Of a DNA stretch of 64,000 nt, positions 18,011 through 27,159 are shown one piece after another. The DNA lies in NCBI GenBank assembly GCA_035538795.1, contig DATLJS010000029.1, positions 186,001 to 250,000 on the forward strand, read 5' to 3'. Each line of letters starts with the position of its first letter. Within the stretch, counting starts at the first letter, position 1. The DNA is from JAJZGK01 sp035538795. GTDB taxonomy: Bacteria > Pseudomonadota > Alphaproteobacteria > Rhodospirillales > Magnetospirillaceae. Below the pieces are notes generated by a model, which worked only from the letters and a program-made list of their open reading frames with translations, ran no database searches and was not told where the DNA came from. The position numbers were made by a program, and so were the translations under genes.

Positions 18011-18055
18011 TGGCCTCCAGAAAATCTGGGGAGAGGCGGTCTCCGCCTGCAAAAC

Positions 18056-19738
18056 ATGCTCAACAATCTTTCCATTCTCGGAAAAATCCGCCTGATCGTC
18101 GGATTAATGGTCCTTGTCGCCACCGTCATCGGCGGCATCGGTCTTTTTACTCTTAACGGCTATAGCGACATGCTGGACCGGATGGAAAACCTTTCGGCCC
18201 GCGCCGTTCTCTGTGAAAAGGTCAACGGCCTGGTCATGGCCGTCGTGACGGATTCACGGGGCATCTATATGTCGCGCAGTCCCGAGGAAGTTGAGAAATT
18301 CTCGAAATCGCTGCTGGCCAGCCTGGACAAGATCAAGGCCCGCCGCGAAGACTGGCGCAAGCTGGTGCCCGCCCTGGAGACCGACGAGTTCACCCGCATG
18401 AGCCAGTCCATCGATCAGTTCATCGATTACCGCAATCAGATGGTCGAGATCGGACGGGCCAAGGGAGTCGACGCCGCCCGCGAGATGGGCGACAACGACA
18501 GCAACCGCACCAACCGGCAGGCTTTGAACAAAGCCATCGAAGCCCTGACCGACCGCTATACCCAGGAAATCCACACCTCCAACGACGCCATGGACGCCTT
18601 CCAGAACAAGTCCGTGACCATCAGCCTCGTCATTTTGTTAGGCGGCGTCGTGATCGGCGGCGTCGTCGCGTCGATGATCGGCAAAGGGTCGATCAGCAAG
18701 CCCATCGACGCCGTCACCGACTGCATGGAACGCCTGCGCCAGCGCGATTTCACCGTCGAGATTCCCGGACAGGGCCGGGGCGACGAGATCGGACGCATGG
18801 CCGAGGCCTTGGCCAATTTCCGCGATGCCCTGCGTCAGAACGAGGAAATGCTGGCGGCGCAGGAACAGGCCCGGCAGGATCGTGAGCGCCGCTCCCAACG
18901 GGTCCAGAATCTGACCGACGGCTTCAACCGGCAGGTGGGCGTCATCATTCAAGGCGTGGCCGGAGCCACGTCCGAGCTGGAAAAAACCGCCGCCGTCATG
19001 GCCCGCGTGGTAGAACGCACGGCTGAAAAGGCCACGATCGTCAGTTCCGCCGCGCAGGAGGCCGCCACCAACGTCCAAACCGTGGCCGCCGCCGCCGAAG
19101 AGCTGTCGGCCTCCATCGCCGAGATTTCCCGCCAGACCAGCGAAGCCAATCTGGTGGCCGGACAGGCAGCCGACCGCAGCCGCGAAGCCAATGAAGGCAT
19201 CCGCACCCTGGCCATCGCCGCTGACCGCATCGGCGAAGTCGTCAACCTGATCAACGATATCGCCAGCCAAACCAATTTGCTGGCTCTGAACGCCACCATC
19301 GAGGCCGCCCGCGCCGGTGAAGCCGGCAAGGGTTTTGCCGTCGTCGCCGGCGAGGTGAAAAATCTGGCCAACCAAACCGGCCGCGCCACCGAGGAGATCA
19401 CCGGACAGGTGAGCGAGGTCCAGTCCTCGACCCGCGATGCCGTTTCCATGATCGGCGCCATCGGCGAAACCATCGCCAAGGTTTCCGAGATTTCCTCGGC
19501 CATCGCCTCGGCGGTCGAGGAACAGGGAGCCGCCACCCAGGAAATCGCCCGCAACGTTCAGCAGGCGTCCGAAGGCACCGCCGAAGTGACCGCCAACATC
19601 GTCGGCGTGCGCGAAGCCGTGCAGGAAACCGACGCCGCCGCCGACAGCGTGTCCCACGCCGTGCATGAATTGGAAAGCCGTGCCAGCGAACTGCGCCAAC
19701 TGATCACCGGCTTCCTGAGCGACGTGCAGGCGGCCTGA
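18056..19738 (+). CDS. Methyl-accepting chemotaxis protein
   Basis: Inner-membrane chemoreceptor of 560 residues. Helix 1 (about 10-31), a periplasmic mostly helical domain of about 150 residues resembling four-helix-bundle sensors, helix 2 (about 186-208), a HAMP domain (about 206-260), then the cytoplasmic signalling hairpin with the highly conserved tip ALNATIEAARAGEAGKGFAVVAGEVK near 405-435. There is no C-terminal CheR-binding pentapeptide. The ligand is unknown. It is a single-gene unit with a good promoter; a GGGGAGAGG ribosome-site sequence is partly sequestered in a small hairpin about 15 nt before the ATG. Confidence 0.93.
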   Translation: MLNNLSILGKIRLIVGLMVLVATVIGGIGLFTLNGYSDMLDRMENLSARAVLCEKVNGLVMAVVTDSRGIYMSRSPEEVEKFSKSLLASLDKIKARREDWRKLVPALETDEFTRMSQSIDQFIDYRNQMVEIGRAKGVDAAREMGDNDSNRTNRQALNKAIEALTDRYTQEIHTSNDAMDAFQNKSVTISLVILLGGVVIGGVVASMIGKGSISKPIDAVTDCMERLRQRDFTVEIPGQGRGDEIGRMAEALANFRDALRQNEEMLAAQEQARQDRERRSQRVQNLTDGFNRQVGVIIQGVAGATSELEKTAAVMARVVERTAEKATIVSSAAQEAATNVQTVAAAAEELSASIAEISRQTSEANLVAGQAADRSREANEGIRTLAIAADRIGEVVNLINDIASQTNLLALNATIEAARAGEAGKGFAVVAGEVKNLANQTGRATEEITGQVSEVQSSTRDAVSMIGAIGETIAKVSEISSAIASAVEEQGAATQEIARNVQQASEGTAEVTANIVGVREAVQETDAAADSVSHAVHELESRASELRQLITGFLSDVQAA

Positions 19739-19817
19739 TGGAAACGGTCTGATGTGAGCGGTCTGGCCACATCGCAGCGGCGGACCGCCGGCGATGATCC
19801 GCCCGAAAGATAGGCAG

Positions 19818-19861
19818 GGGCGGTGGATGGCGGAAAATTAAGATTTTCCGCGCCACCGCCC
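19818..19861. repeat. Large interrupted inverted repeat between the chemoreceptor gene and glnD
   Basis: GGCGGTGG (19819-19826) pairs with CCACCGCC (19853-19860), and nested CGGAAAAT (19831-19838) with ATTTTCCG (19843-19850), around a TAAG loop; bases 19818 and 19861 extend the outer arm. Sixteen-plus pairs with a small internal bulge. No U-run follows; probable terminator-like or RNA-structural element. A TATACT box (19875-19880) for glnD begins 14 bp later. Confidence 0.6.
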
Positions 19862-19910
19862 TCGCCGACCGCTATATACTGTCGACCCTCTTTGTTATCG
19901 GCGGGACGGC

Positions 19911-22700
19911 ATGAGCACTCAGATCAAGATCAAGAACCAGCGGGGCATCATCGACCGTCAGGCGGTGATCACCCAGCTTGACGCCGTTCTGGCCGAAGAC
20001 CTGCCCAAGCCCAAGCGCCGCCCGCGCGTCCTGACCATCTTCAAGGATGCCCTGAAGGCCGGACACGACGAAGTCCGCCGCCGTTTCGAGGAACATGGGC
20101 AAGGCACCGAGGCGGTTCGCGAAAACTGCTTTCTGATCGACCAGCTGGTACGGCTGGTCCACGACTATGCCCTGGAACATGAATATCCCACCGGCGTCGC
20201 CACCACCGGCCAGGTGATGGGCATCGCCGCCGTCGGCGGTTACGGCCGCGGCGAACTGTCGCCCAAGTCGGATATCGACCTGCTGTTCCTACTGCCCTAC
20301 AAGCGCACGTCCCATGCCGAACAAGTGGTCGAATACATGCTCTACATGCTGTGGGACATGGGGCTGACCGTCGGCCACTCCACCCGCACGGTGGACGAAT
20401 GCATCCGCCAGGGCAAAGCCGACCTGACCATCCGCACCGCGCTTCTGGAGGCCCGCTGGCTGTGGGGCGACAAGGATCTGTTCGACGAACTGAAACGCCG
20501 TTACCGCTCGGACATCGTCGCCGGCACCATGGAGGAATTCGTCGAGGCCAAGCTGGCCGAGCGCGACGCCCGCCACCAGAAGCTGGGCGAAGCCCGCTAT
20601 GTGCTGGAACCCAACATCAAGGAGGGCAAAGGCGGCCTGCGCGACCTGCACACCCTTTATTGGATCGCCAAATATCTGTTCGCCATCCAGGATGTCCGCG
20701 AACTGGTGGAGATGGGCGTGCTGGGTGAAGACGCCGCCGCCCGCTTCACCAAGGCCCAGGCCTTTCTGTGGACGGTGCGCTGCCATCTGCATTATCTGAC
20801 CGGCCGCGAGGAGGACCGCCTGACCTTCGACGTGCAGCAGGAAATCGGCCGGCGCATGAACTATACCGACCACAGCGGCACGTCCGGGGTCGAACGGTTC
20901 ATGAAGCATTATTATCTGATCGCCAAGGATGTCGGTGATCTGACCCGCATTTTCTGCGCTCTGTTGGAAGAACAGCATAAACGCAAGCCCAAGCTGCGCT
21001 TTCCCGCCATCCGCCGCGCCAAAAAAGTCGACGGCTTCAAGCTGGAGGGCAACCGCCTGGACGTGGTGGACGACGCCCAATTCGAGCGCGAACCCATCGC
21101 CATGATCCGGCTGTTCCACGCCGCCCTGGCTCTGGACCTGGACATCCATCCCCGCGCCATGTCGCTGGTGACCCAGAATCTGAAAAGGGTCGACGCCAAG
21201 CTGCGTCAGGACGAAGAGGCCAACCGCCTGTTCGTCGAGATGCTGTGCTCGAAGAAAGATCCCGAATCCGCCCTGCGTCACATGAACGAGGCCGGGGTTC
21301 TGGGCCGCTTCATCCCCGATTTCGGGCGGGTGGTGGCCCAGATGCAATACGATATGTACCACGTCTTCACGGTGGACGAGCACACCATCCAGGCCGTCGG
21401 CATCCTGCATCGTCTGGAACGCGGCGATCTGGCGACGGAGGCTCCGGCCACCACCGAGGTCATGAAGTCGCTGATCTCGCGCCGCACCCTCTATCTCGCC
21501 ACCTTCCTGCACGATATCGCCAAGGGCCGCAACGCCGATCATTCCGAGCTGGGAGCCGAGATCGCCCTGAAGCTGGGGCCGCGCATGGGCCTGTCGGACG
21601 AGGAGACGGAAACCGTCAGTTGGCTGGTGCGCAACCATCTGCTGATGACCCGCACCGCCTTCAAGCGCGACATCGACGACTTGAAGACCATCGAGGATTT
21701 CTGCGATCAGGTGCAAAGCCCGGAACGCCTGAAGCTGCTACTGGCCCTGACCGTGGCCGATGTCCGCGCCGTCGGCCCCAATGTATGGAACGCCTGGAAA
21801 GCCGGCCTGCTGCGCGAACTGTATCACCGCGGCCTGGACATGATGTCGGGCGGCATCGGCGTCGAAAAGCGCGAGGCCCGGGTCGAAGCGGCGCAGAAAT
21901 CCCTGCGCGCCGCCCTCACCGGCCTGTGGCCCGACGAGGACATCGATGCCCATCTGCTGCGCGGCTATCCGTCCTATTGGGTGTCGTTCGACACCGCCAC
22001 CCATCTGCGCCATGCCGGTCTGGTGCGCGAGGCCGAACGCACGGGCGCGCCCCTGACCATCGACCACCGCCACGACGCCGATCATCAGGTGACCGAGATC
22101 ACCATCTACACCGGCGACCATGCCGGCCTGTTTTCTCAGATCGCCGGGGCCATGGCCATTTCCGGCGTGTCCATCGTCGACGCCAAGATCATCACCATGA
22201 CCAACGGCATGGCCCTGGACACTTTCACCATTCAGGACATGGACGGCGGCCCGGTGCAAAGCGAAAGCCGTCTGTCGAAGCTGACGGCCAACCTGGAACA
22301 GGCGCTGTGCGGACGCATGCGGCTGGAACGGGAGATCGCCCAGCGCCGCGATTCGGTGCAAAGCCGGACCCGCGTCTTCAAGGTGCCGCCCCGCGTGCTG
22401 GTGGACAACAAGGCCAGTGCCAAGCACACGGTCATCGAGGTCAACGGCCGCGACCGCATCGGCCTGCTCTACGACGTCACCTCGGCCATGACCCGGCTGT
22501 CGCTGCAAATCGCCTCGGCCCATATCTCGACCTATGGCGAGCGGGTGGTCGACGTCTTTTATGTAAAGGACGTTTTCGGACTGAAGGTCGAGCACGACCG
22601 CAAAATCCGGGAAATCCGCGAAGCTCTGGAAACCGCTCTGAAGGAACCCGGCATCTGCGACGCCGGTCCTGCCGCCAAGACGCAACGCGCGGCCGGCTGA
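19911..22700 (+). CDS. glnD: Bifunctional uridylyltransferase/uridylyl-removing enzyme GlnD
   Basis: Master nitrogen sensor: uridylylates PII proteins when glutamine is low and removes UMP when it is high. 929 residues in the normal order: nucleotidyltransferase (GGYGRG at 109-114 and Asp121/Asp123 of SDIDLL), the GlnE-like helical region, an HD phosphohydrolase domain (FLHDIAKGRNADHSELG) and two C-terminal ACT domains that bind glutamine (ITIYTGDHAGLFSQIAG; VNGRDRIGLLYDVTSAM). Ends 4 bp before murJ, so the two form an operon. A TATACT box lies about 30 bp before the ATG. Confidence 0.97.
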   Translation: MSTQIKIKNQRGIIDRQAVITQLDAVLAEDLPKPKRRPRVLTIFKDALKAGHDEVRRRFEEHGQGTEAVRENCFLIDQLVRLVHDYALEHEYPTGVATTGQVMGIAAVGGYGRGELSPKSDIDLLFLLPYKRTSHAEQVVEYMLYMLWDMGLTVGHSTRTVDECIRQGKADLTIRTALLEARWLWGDKDLFDELKRRYRSDIVAGTMEEFVEAKLAERDARHQKLGEARYVLEPNIKEGKGGLRDLHTLYWIAKYLFAIQDVRELVEMGVLGEDAAARFTKAQAFLWTVRCHLHYLTGREEDRLTFDVQQEIGRRMNYTDHSGTSGVERFMKHYYLIAKDVGDLTRIFCALLEEQHKRKPKLRFPAIRRAKKVDGFKLEGNRLDVVDDAQFEREPIAMIRLFHAALALDLDIHPRAMSLVTQNLKRVDAKLRQDEEANRLFVEMLCSKKDPESALRHMNEAGVLGRFIPDFGRVVAQMQYDMYHVFTVDEHTIQAVGILHRLERGDLATEAPATTEVMKSLISRRTLYLATFLHDIAKGRNADHSELGAEIALKLGPRMGLSDEETETVSWLVRNHLLMTRTAFKRDIDDLKTIEDFCDQVQSPERLKLLLALTVADVRAVGPNVWNAWKAGLLRELYHRGLDMMSGGIGVEKREARVEAAQKSLRAALTGLWPDEDIDAHLLRGYPSYWVSFDTATHLRHAGLVREAERTGAPLTIDHRHDADHQVTEITIYTGDHAGLFSQIAGAMAISGVSIVDAKIITMTNGMALDTFTIQDMDGGPVQSESRLSKLTANLEQALCGRMRLEREIAQRRDSVQSRTRVFKVPPRVLVDNKASAKHTVIEVNGRDRIGLLYDVTSAMTRLSLQIASAHISTYGERVVDVFYVKDVFGLKVEHDRKIREIREALETALKEPGICDAGPAAKTQRAAG

Positions 22701-22704
22701 CGTC

Positions 22705-24249
22705 ATGAATCTCGGCAAAGCCATCGCCACCATCGGCGGCTGGACCATGCTCAGCCGCGTCACCGGTCTGGCGCGCGAAATGCTGATCGCCCGCTATCTG
22801 GGAGCCGGCCTGGTATCCGACGCCTTTTTCGTCGCCTTCCGTTTTCCCAATCTGTTCCGCAGCCTGTTCGCCGAGGGCGCTTTCAACCCGGCCTTCGTGC
22901 CGTTGTTCGCCGGCAAACTGGAACAGGAAGGCCCAGACGCCGCACGCGATTTCGCCGAACGTTGTCAGGCCGTTCTGGTGTTCGCCCTGCTGGGTTTCGT
23001 GGCCTTGATGGAAATCTTCATGCCCCTGGGCATGTACGTGCTGGCTCCCGGTTTCGGCGACATGCCCGGCAAGCTGGAACTGGCCACCGAGCTGTCGCGC
23101 ATCACCTTTCCTTATCTGCTGTTCATTTCCATGGTGTCGCTGCAAAGCGGCGTCCTCAACGCCCTGGGCCGCTTCGCCGCCGCCGCCGGCACGCCGGTGT
23201 TGCTGAACATCGTTTCGATCGCCGTGCTGATCGCCCTGGTGCCCTATACGCCGACGGCGGGCCACGCCATGGCCTGGGGCGTCTTCGCCTCGGGTCTCGC
23301 CCAGTTCGCCTGGCTGGTCTTCTCCATGAAGAAAGCCGGCATGTCCTTGCGTTTCGTCCGTCCGCGCCTGTCGCCCGACGTGGCGCTGATGCTGAAGCGC
23401 GTGGTGCCCGGCGCCGTCGGCGCCGGCGTCTATCAGATCAACCTGACCGTCAACACCATGATTGCGTCGAAAGTCGCCAACGGCGCCGTCAGCTATCTGA
23501 ACTATGCCGAACGCGTTAATCAATTGCCGCTGGGCGTGGTCGGCGTGGCCATCGGCACCGCGCTGTTGCCGCTGCTGTCGCGTCAATTGCGAGCCGGAGA
23601 GGCCGGAGCGGCGCTGGAATCCCAGAACCGCGCCATGGAAATGGGGCTGCTGCTGACCCTGCCGGCCGCCGCCGCCCTGATGACCATCGCCCACCCCATC
23701 ATCGCCGTACTGTTCGAACGCGGATCGTTCACCGCCGCCGATACCGACGCCGTGGCGCTGGCCCTGATGGTGCTGGCCTCGGGCCTGCCGGCCTATGTGC
23801 TGGTCAAGGTGCTGACTCCCGGCTTCTTCGCCCGCGAAGACACCCGCACGCCGGTCCGCGTGGCCGGAGCCTCGATGGTGCTGAACGTCGTCGTCAATCT
23901 GGCCCTGATGGCGCCGCTGGGCTATCTGGGCATGGCCCTGTCCACGTCTTTGGCTGCTTGGTTCAACGTCGCCGCCCTGATCTGGCTGCTGCATCGCCGC
24001 GGCTATTTCACCATCGACGCCCGCCTGCGCTCGCGGTTGGGCAGGATCGTCGCCGCTTGCACGGCCATGAGCGGCTGCCTGTGGGCAAGCATGGCCCTGA
24101 CCGCCCCCCTGATGCCCCTGCCCGGTTGGCGTATCGTGGCTCTGGCGCTGCTTACCGTGGTGGGAATGGGAACTTATGCCGCCGCCGTTTTCCTGACCGG
24201 CGCCGCCAAGCTGCCGGAAGTGAAGGCGATGCTGCGGCGGCGAAAATAG
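22705..24249 (+). CDS. murJ: Lipid II flippase MurJ (MviN)
   Basis: Moves the peptidoglycan precursor lipid II across the inner membrane. 514 residues with about 14 hydrophobic helices of the MOP fold. The N-terminus (SRVTGLAREMLIARYLG, then DAFFVAFRFPNLFRSLFAEGAFNPAFVPLF) is diagnostic, including Arg residues lining the central cavity. Its ATG is 4 bp after glnD, a gene order common in Rhodospirillales. A hairpin that begins on the last base of its stop codon probably terminates the operon. Confidence 0.96.
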   Translation: MNLGKAIATIGGWTMLSRVTGLAREMLIARYLGAGLVSDAFFVAFRFPNLFRSLFAEGAFNPAFVPLFAGKLEQEGPDAARDFAERCQAVLVFALLGFVALMEIFMPLGMYVLAPGFGDMPGKLELATELSRITFPYLLFISMVSLQSGVLNALGRFAAAAGTPVLLNIVSIAVLIALVPYTPTAGHAMAWGVFASGLAQFAWLVFSMKKAGMSLRFVRPRLSPDVALMLKRVVPGAVGAGVYQINLTVNTMIASKVANGAVSYLNYAERVNQLPLGVVGVAIGTALLPLLSRQLRAGEAGAALESQNRAMEMGLLLTLPAAAALMTIAHPIIAVLFERGSFTAADTDAVALALMVLASGLPAYVLVKVLTPGFFAREDTRTPVRVAGASMVLNVVVNLALMAPLGYLGMALSTSLAAWFNVAALIWLLHRRGYFTIDARLRSRLGRIVAACTAMSGCLWASMALTAPLMPLPGWRIVALALLTVVGMGTYAAAVFLTGAAKLPEVKAMLRRRK

Positions 24250-24278
24250 GAAAGGCGGACTGAACAGCCCGCCTTTCC
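24249..24278 (+). terminator. murJ: Hairpin after murJ
   Basis: GGAAAGGCGG (24249-24258) pairs with CCGCCTTTCC (24269-24278); only GTTTCC follows, so a weak intrinsic terminator. Confidence 0.6.
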
Positions 24279-24316
24279 GTTTCCCCCTTAAGCCCCCCGT
24301 GCGGAGGCCTGTCCGG

Positions 24317-24946
24317 TTACTGGCTTGACCACACCACGCGGATGACGGATGCGATTTCCTCGGCCGTCAGACTCAACTCGTCTTCGCCGCTCAACGGCAG
24401 AAGATCGACACGCTTGGCCGTCTGACGCAGCAGGCGGCGGATCATCACCTGACCATCAACGGTCCGCACCATGACGCGGTCGCCGCGGCGGGGCAGTGCC
24501 GAAGGCGAAACGATCAGGATGTCGCCATCCCGATAGACCGGCTCGTACTCGCCGCCATTGATCTCGATGGCGAAGGCTTTCGGGTCGGCCACGTCGGGAG
24601 CCGGAATTTCGTCCCAATCGCCCAGGCGCGGAAGCCCCGAGTCGTCAAATCCCTTGCCGCCCCGAAGGTCGTTCAGGCTGGCCAGGGGAACCGTCATTTG
24701 GTCCTCAATCCGTTCGTCGGGACGAACCAAACTGACGAAGTGAGCAAGCCGCACGCCGGTGGCGTCCAGTATCTTTGAAATGCTTTCGGTGCTGGGCCAA
24801 CGCGGCTTTCCCTCGCGGGTCATCCGCTTGCTACGATTGAAGGTAGTCGGGTCGAGGCCGGCACGACGGGCCAGCCCCGAAGCGGTCAGGCCGTTTTCCT
24901 GCGCAAGGCGGTCGATGGCCGACCAGATGTCTGCATGTTTCAACAT
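24317..24946 (-). CDS. XRE-type repressor with S24 (LexA/CI-like) domain lacking the Ser/Lys dyad
   Basis: 209 residues: an N-terminal helix-turn-helix (about 1-65, GLTASGLARRAGLDPTTFNRSKR) and a C-terminal S24-type fold (about 120-209, YEPVYRDGDILIVSP). In self-cleaving members the motif reads GDSMEP and a Lys lies in the following strands (VKRL). Here the Ser position is Glu in GGEYEP and the Lys position is Arg in MIRRL, so autocleavage is unlikely. It could be a constitutive or ligand-responsive repressor. A phage origin is possible but no other phage gene is near; codon use resembles the neighbours. Ribosome site is weak. Confidence 0.8.
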   Translation of the reverse strand: MLKHADIWSAIDRLAQENGLTASGLARRAGLDPTTFNRSKRMTREGKPRWPSTESISKILDATGVRLAHFVSLVRPDERIEDQMTVPLASLNDLRGGKGFDDSGLPRLGDWDEIPAPDVADPKAFAIEINGGEYEPVYRDGDILIVSPSALPRRGDRVMVRTVDGQVMIRRLLRQTAKRVDLLPLSGEDELSLTAEEIASVIRVVWSSQ

Positions 24947-25411
24947 GGGAACACTATCTCACACTCAAAGAGGCGGCAGGATTGTCATTCCCGCATAGGG
25001 TGCCATGCGTATCGCGCTTGGGTTGATAGCTTGTCAAGCCATGAAATCGGAGGAACCCGTCATTAATTAGGTGGACATGATCTGGGCAAAAAGGCGCAGA
25101 TCTCTACCGCAGGGTGATAATGGCGCGGAATTCCTGGAAAATTGACGGTCGCACACAATACCTTGCCGCCTTGCGTGGTTAGGATTTCTTACCAGGCAAT
25201 CTGAAAAATCGGCATTTGGTCCGATTTTCAGGGCTGCTGTCCTGAAAACGGCGAAAGAACTGCCCGCCCCTTTCACTCCTCTGTCTTAAAAGCACAACAA
25301 ACATCGTGTTGCCTTCGCGGATGCCCCGGCGTATTGAAGCCAAGGACAGTCGAACAGGGTTAGGCCGCAGGCGTCCGACCAGAATTTTCCAGGGATCACG
25401 GAGGTCTTTAA
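24947..25411. other. 465-bp intergenic region with a hairpin
   Basis: Separates the divergent S24-type repressor and the ABC operon. It is less GC-rich than the genes. Seen: an interrupted dyad GATCTG-N12-CAGATC near 25079-25102; a strong hairpin at 25201-25231 (listed separately); and the ABC permease ribosome site GGAGG at about 25400. I see no convincing gene; a 69-codon minus-strand frame here lacks a ribosome site. No clear sigma-70 promoter could be picked by eye. Confidence 0.5.
25201..25231. repeat. Intergenic hairpin upstream of the ABC operon
   Basis: CTGAAAAATCGG (25201-25212) and CCGATTTTCAG (25221-25231) pair with one bulged A around CATTTGGT. No U-run follows. Could be an operator dyad or a structured leader. 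Confidence 0.5.
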
Positions 25412-27148
25412 GTGCGGCAGAAGATCATTCCCCCCACCATCAGCTTCGCGCCCGATATCCGCCCCAACGCCTGGGATCTTGCGGCTTTGCCCCTGGTGCT
25501 GGGAGCCCTGTGGCTGCTGGCCTTCGGCGGCATGCAAATGGCCACGCCCTACAATATCGGCGATCAACTGACGGTTTCCACCGATCCGACGGATCTGCCC
25601 TATTATCTTCTGCGCTCGTTCCTGCGCATGGCGGCGGGTCTGGCGGCGTCTCTGACCTTCACCATCGTCTATGCGACCTTGGCGGCCAAAAGCAAATATG
25701 CCGAGAAGATTCTGATCCCTATTCTGGACGTCCTGCAATCGATCCCGATCCTGGGGTTTCTGTCCATCACGGTGACCGGCTTCATCGCCTTGTTCCCCGG
25801 CAATCTGCTGGGTGTGGAATGCGCGGCGATCTTCGCCATTTTCACCTCGCAGGCGTGGAACATGACCTTCAGCCTGTACCAGTCCCTGCGCACGGTGCCT
25901 TACGACCTGCAGGAAGCCGCCACCATGTACCGCCTGTCGCCCTGGCAGCGGTTCTGGCGCCTGGAACTGCCGTTCGCCACCCCGCCCCTGATCTGGAACA
26001 TGATGATGTCGGTATCGGGTGGCTGGTTCTTCGTGGTGGCGTCCGAAGCCATCACGGTATCCGGCCAGACCATCATGCTGCCGGGCATCGGCTCCTACAT
26101 CTCGCTGGCCATCGCCGACAAGAACCTGCCGGCCATCGGCTGGGCCATCATCGCCATGCTGGTGGGTATCCTGATCTATGATCAGCTGTTCTTCCGCCCA
26201 CTGGTGTCGTGGGCCGACAAGTTCAAATTCGAAAGCATGCCCGGCGAGGAAATTCCCTCCTCGTGGCTGCTGACTTTCATGCAGCGCACCCGGCTGATGC
26301 GCAATGTCGGCACGGTGCCGGGCAAGGTGTGGGAGCTGTCGCTGCCCATCTTCCGCCGCCGCCACGACGGCTTGGGCCGCCCAGTGCATCGGGGCCGCGA
26401 TTTCTCCTGGATCGACAAATTCTGGAACGCCCTGCTGGCCATCGTCGCCGCCTACGCCCTGATCCGCGTCGGCCAGTTCGTGCAGGGCGAGGTCGGTCTG
26501 GATGAAATCGTCCACGTCTTCCTGCTGGGTCTGGCCACCGCCGTCCGCGTGCTGGTGCTGATCGCCATCGCCTCGGTCATCTGGGTGCCGCTGGGCGTGT
26601 GGATCGGCCTGCGCCCCAAACTGGCCCAGACGGTGCAGCCCATCGCCCAGTTCCTGGCCGCCTTCCCGGCCAACCTGATGTTCCCGGTGGCGGTCGTGCT
26701 GATCCAGCGGTTCCATCTGTCGGTGGAAATCTGGACCAGCCCCCTGATGATCCTGGGCACCCAGTGGTACATCCTGTTCAACGTCATCGCCGGCGCCATG
26801 GCCATCCCCACCGATCTGAAGGACGCCGCCGGCAATTTCGGCCTGAAGGGCTGGCTGCGCTGGAAGCGGATGATCCTGCCGGCGATTTTCTCGTCCTACG
26901 TCACCGGAGCCATTACCGCTTCGGGCGGATCGTGGAACGCCTCCATCGTTTCCGAAATGGTCAGTTGGGGCGATACGACCTTGGTCGCCACGGGTATCGG
27001 CGCTTATATCGCCGACGCCACCGCCAAGGGTGATTTCCCCCGCATCGCGCTGGGCATCTGCGTGATGATCCTGTTCGTCATGTTGTTCAACCGCCAGCTC
27101 TGGCGCCGGCTGTACCGCCTGGCCGAAGAGCGCTGGCGCATCGATTGA
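25412..27148 (+). CDS. Fused double ABC-transporter permease (NitT/TauT type)
   Basis: Inner-membrane protein of 578 residues that joins two permease domains of the nitrate/sulfonate/bicarbonate importer class. Start GTG 25412 is set by GGAGG 8 nt upstream. The first domain has its EAA loop at DLQEAATMYRLSPWQRFWRLELP, the second at DLKDAAGNFGLKGWLRWKRMILP; a hydrophilic linker of about 100 residues (KFESMPGEE to RGRDFSW) lies between. A single polypeptide can thus form the full membrane pore. The ATPase follows 11 bp later. No periplasmic binding protein is encoded nearby, so substrate is open; such orphan pairs are seen in several proteobacteria. Confidence 0.88.
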   Translation: MRQKIIPPTISFAPDIRPNAWDLAALPLVLGALWLLAFGGMQMATPYNIGDQLTVSTDPTDLPYYLLRSFLRMAAGLAASLTFTIVYATLAAKSKYAEKILIPILDVLQSIPILGFLSITVTGFIALFPGNLLGVECAAIFAIFTSQAWNMTFSLYQSLRTVPYDLQEAATMYRLSPWQRFWRLELPFATPPLIWNMMMSVSGGWFFVVASEAITVSGQTIMLPGIGSYISLAIADKNLPAIGWAIIAMLVGILIYDQLFFRPLVSWADKFKFESMPGEEIPSSWLLTFMQRTRLMRNVGTVPGKVWELSLPIFRRRHDGLGRPVHRGRDFSWIDKFWNALLAIVAAYALIRVGQFVQGEVGLDEIVHVFLLGLATAVRVLVLIAIASVIWVPLGVWIGLRPKLAQTVQPIAQFLAAFPANLMFPVAVVLIQRFHLSVEIWTSPLMILGTQWYILFNVIAGAMAIPTDLKDAAGNFGLKGWLRWKRMILPAIFSSYVTGAITASGGSWNASIVSEMVSWGDTTLVATGIGAYIADATAKGDFPRIALGICVMILFVMLFNRQLWRRLYRLAEERWRID

Positions 27149-27159
27149 GGGCCGGCCCC

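Noticed and set aside
25067..25276. 69-codon minus-strand frame in the long intergenic region
   Set aside because: No spaced ribosome site, an atypical residue composition and overlap with the 25201-25231 hairpin.
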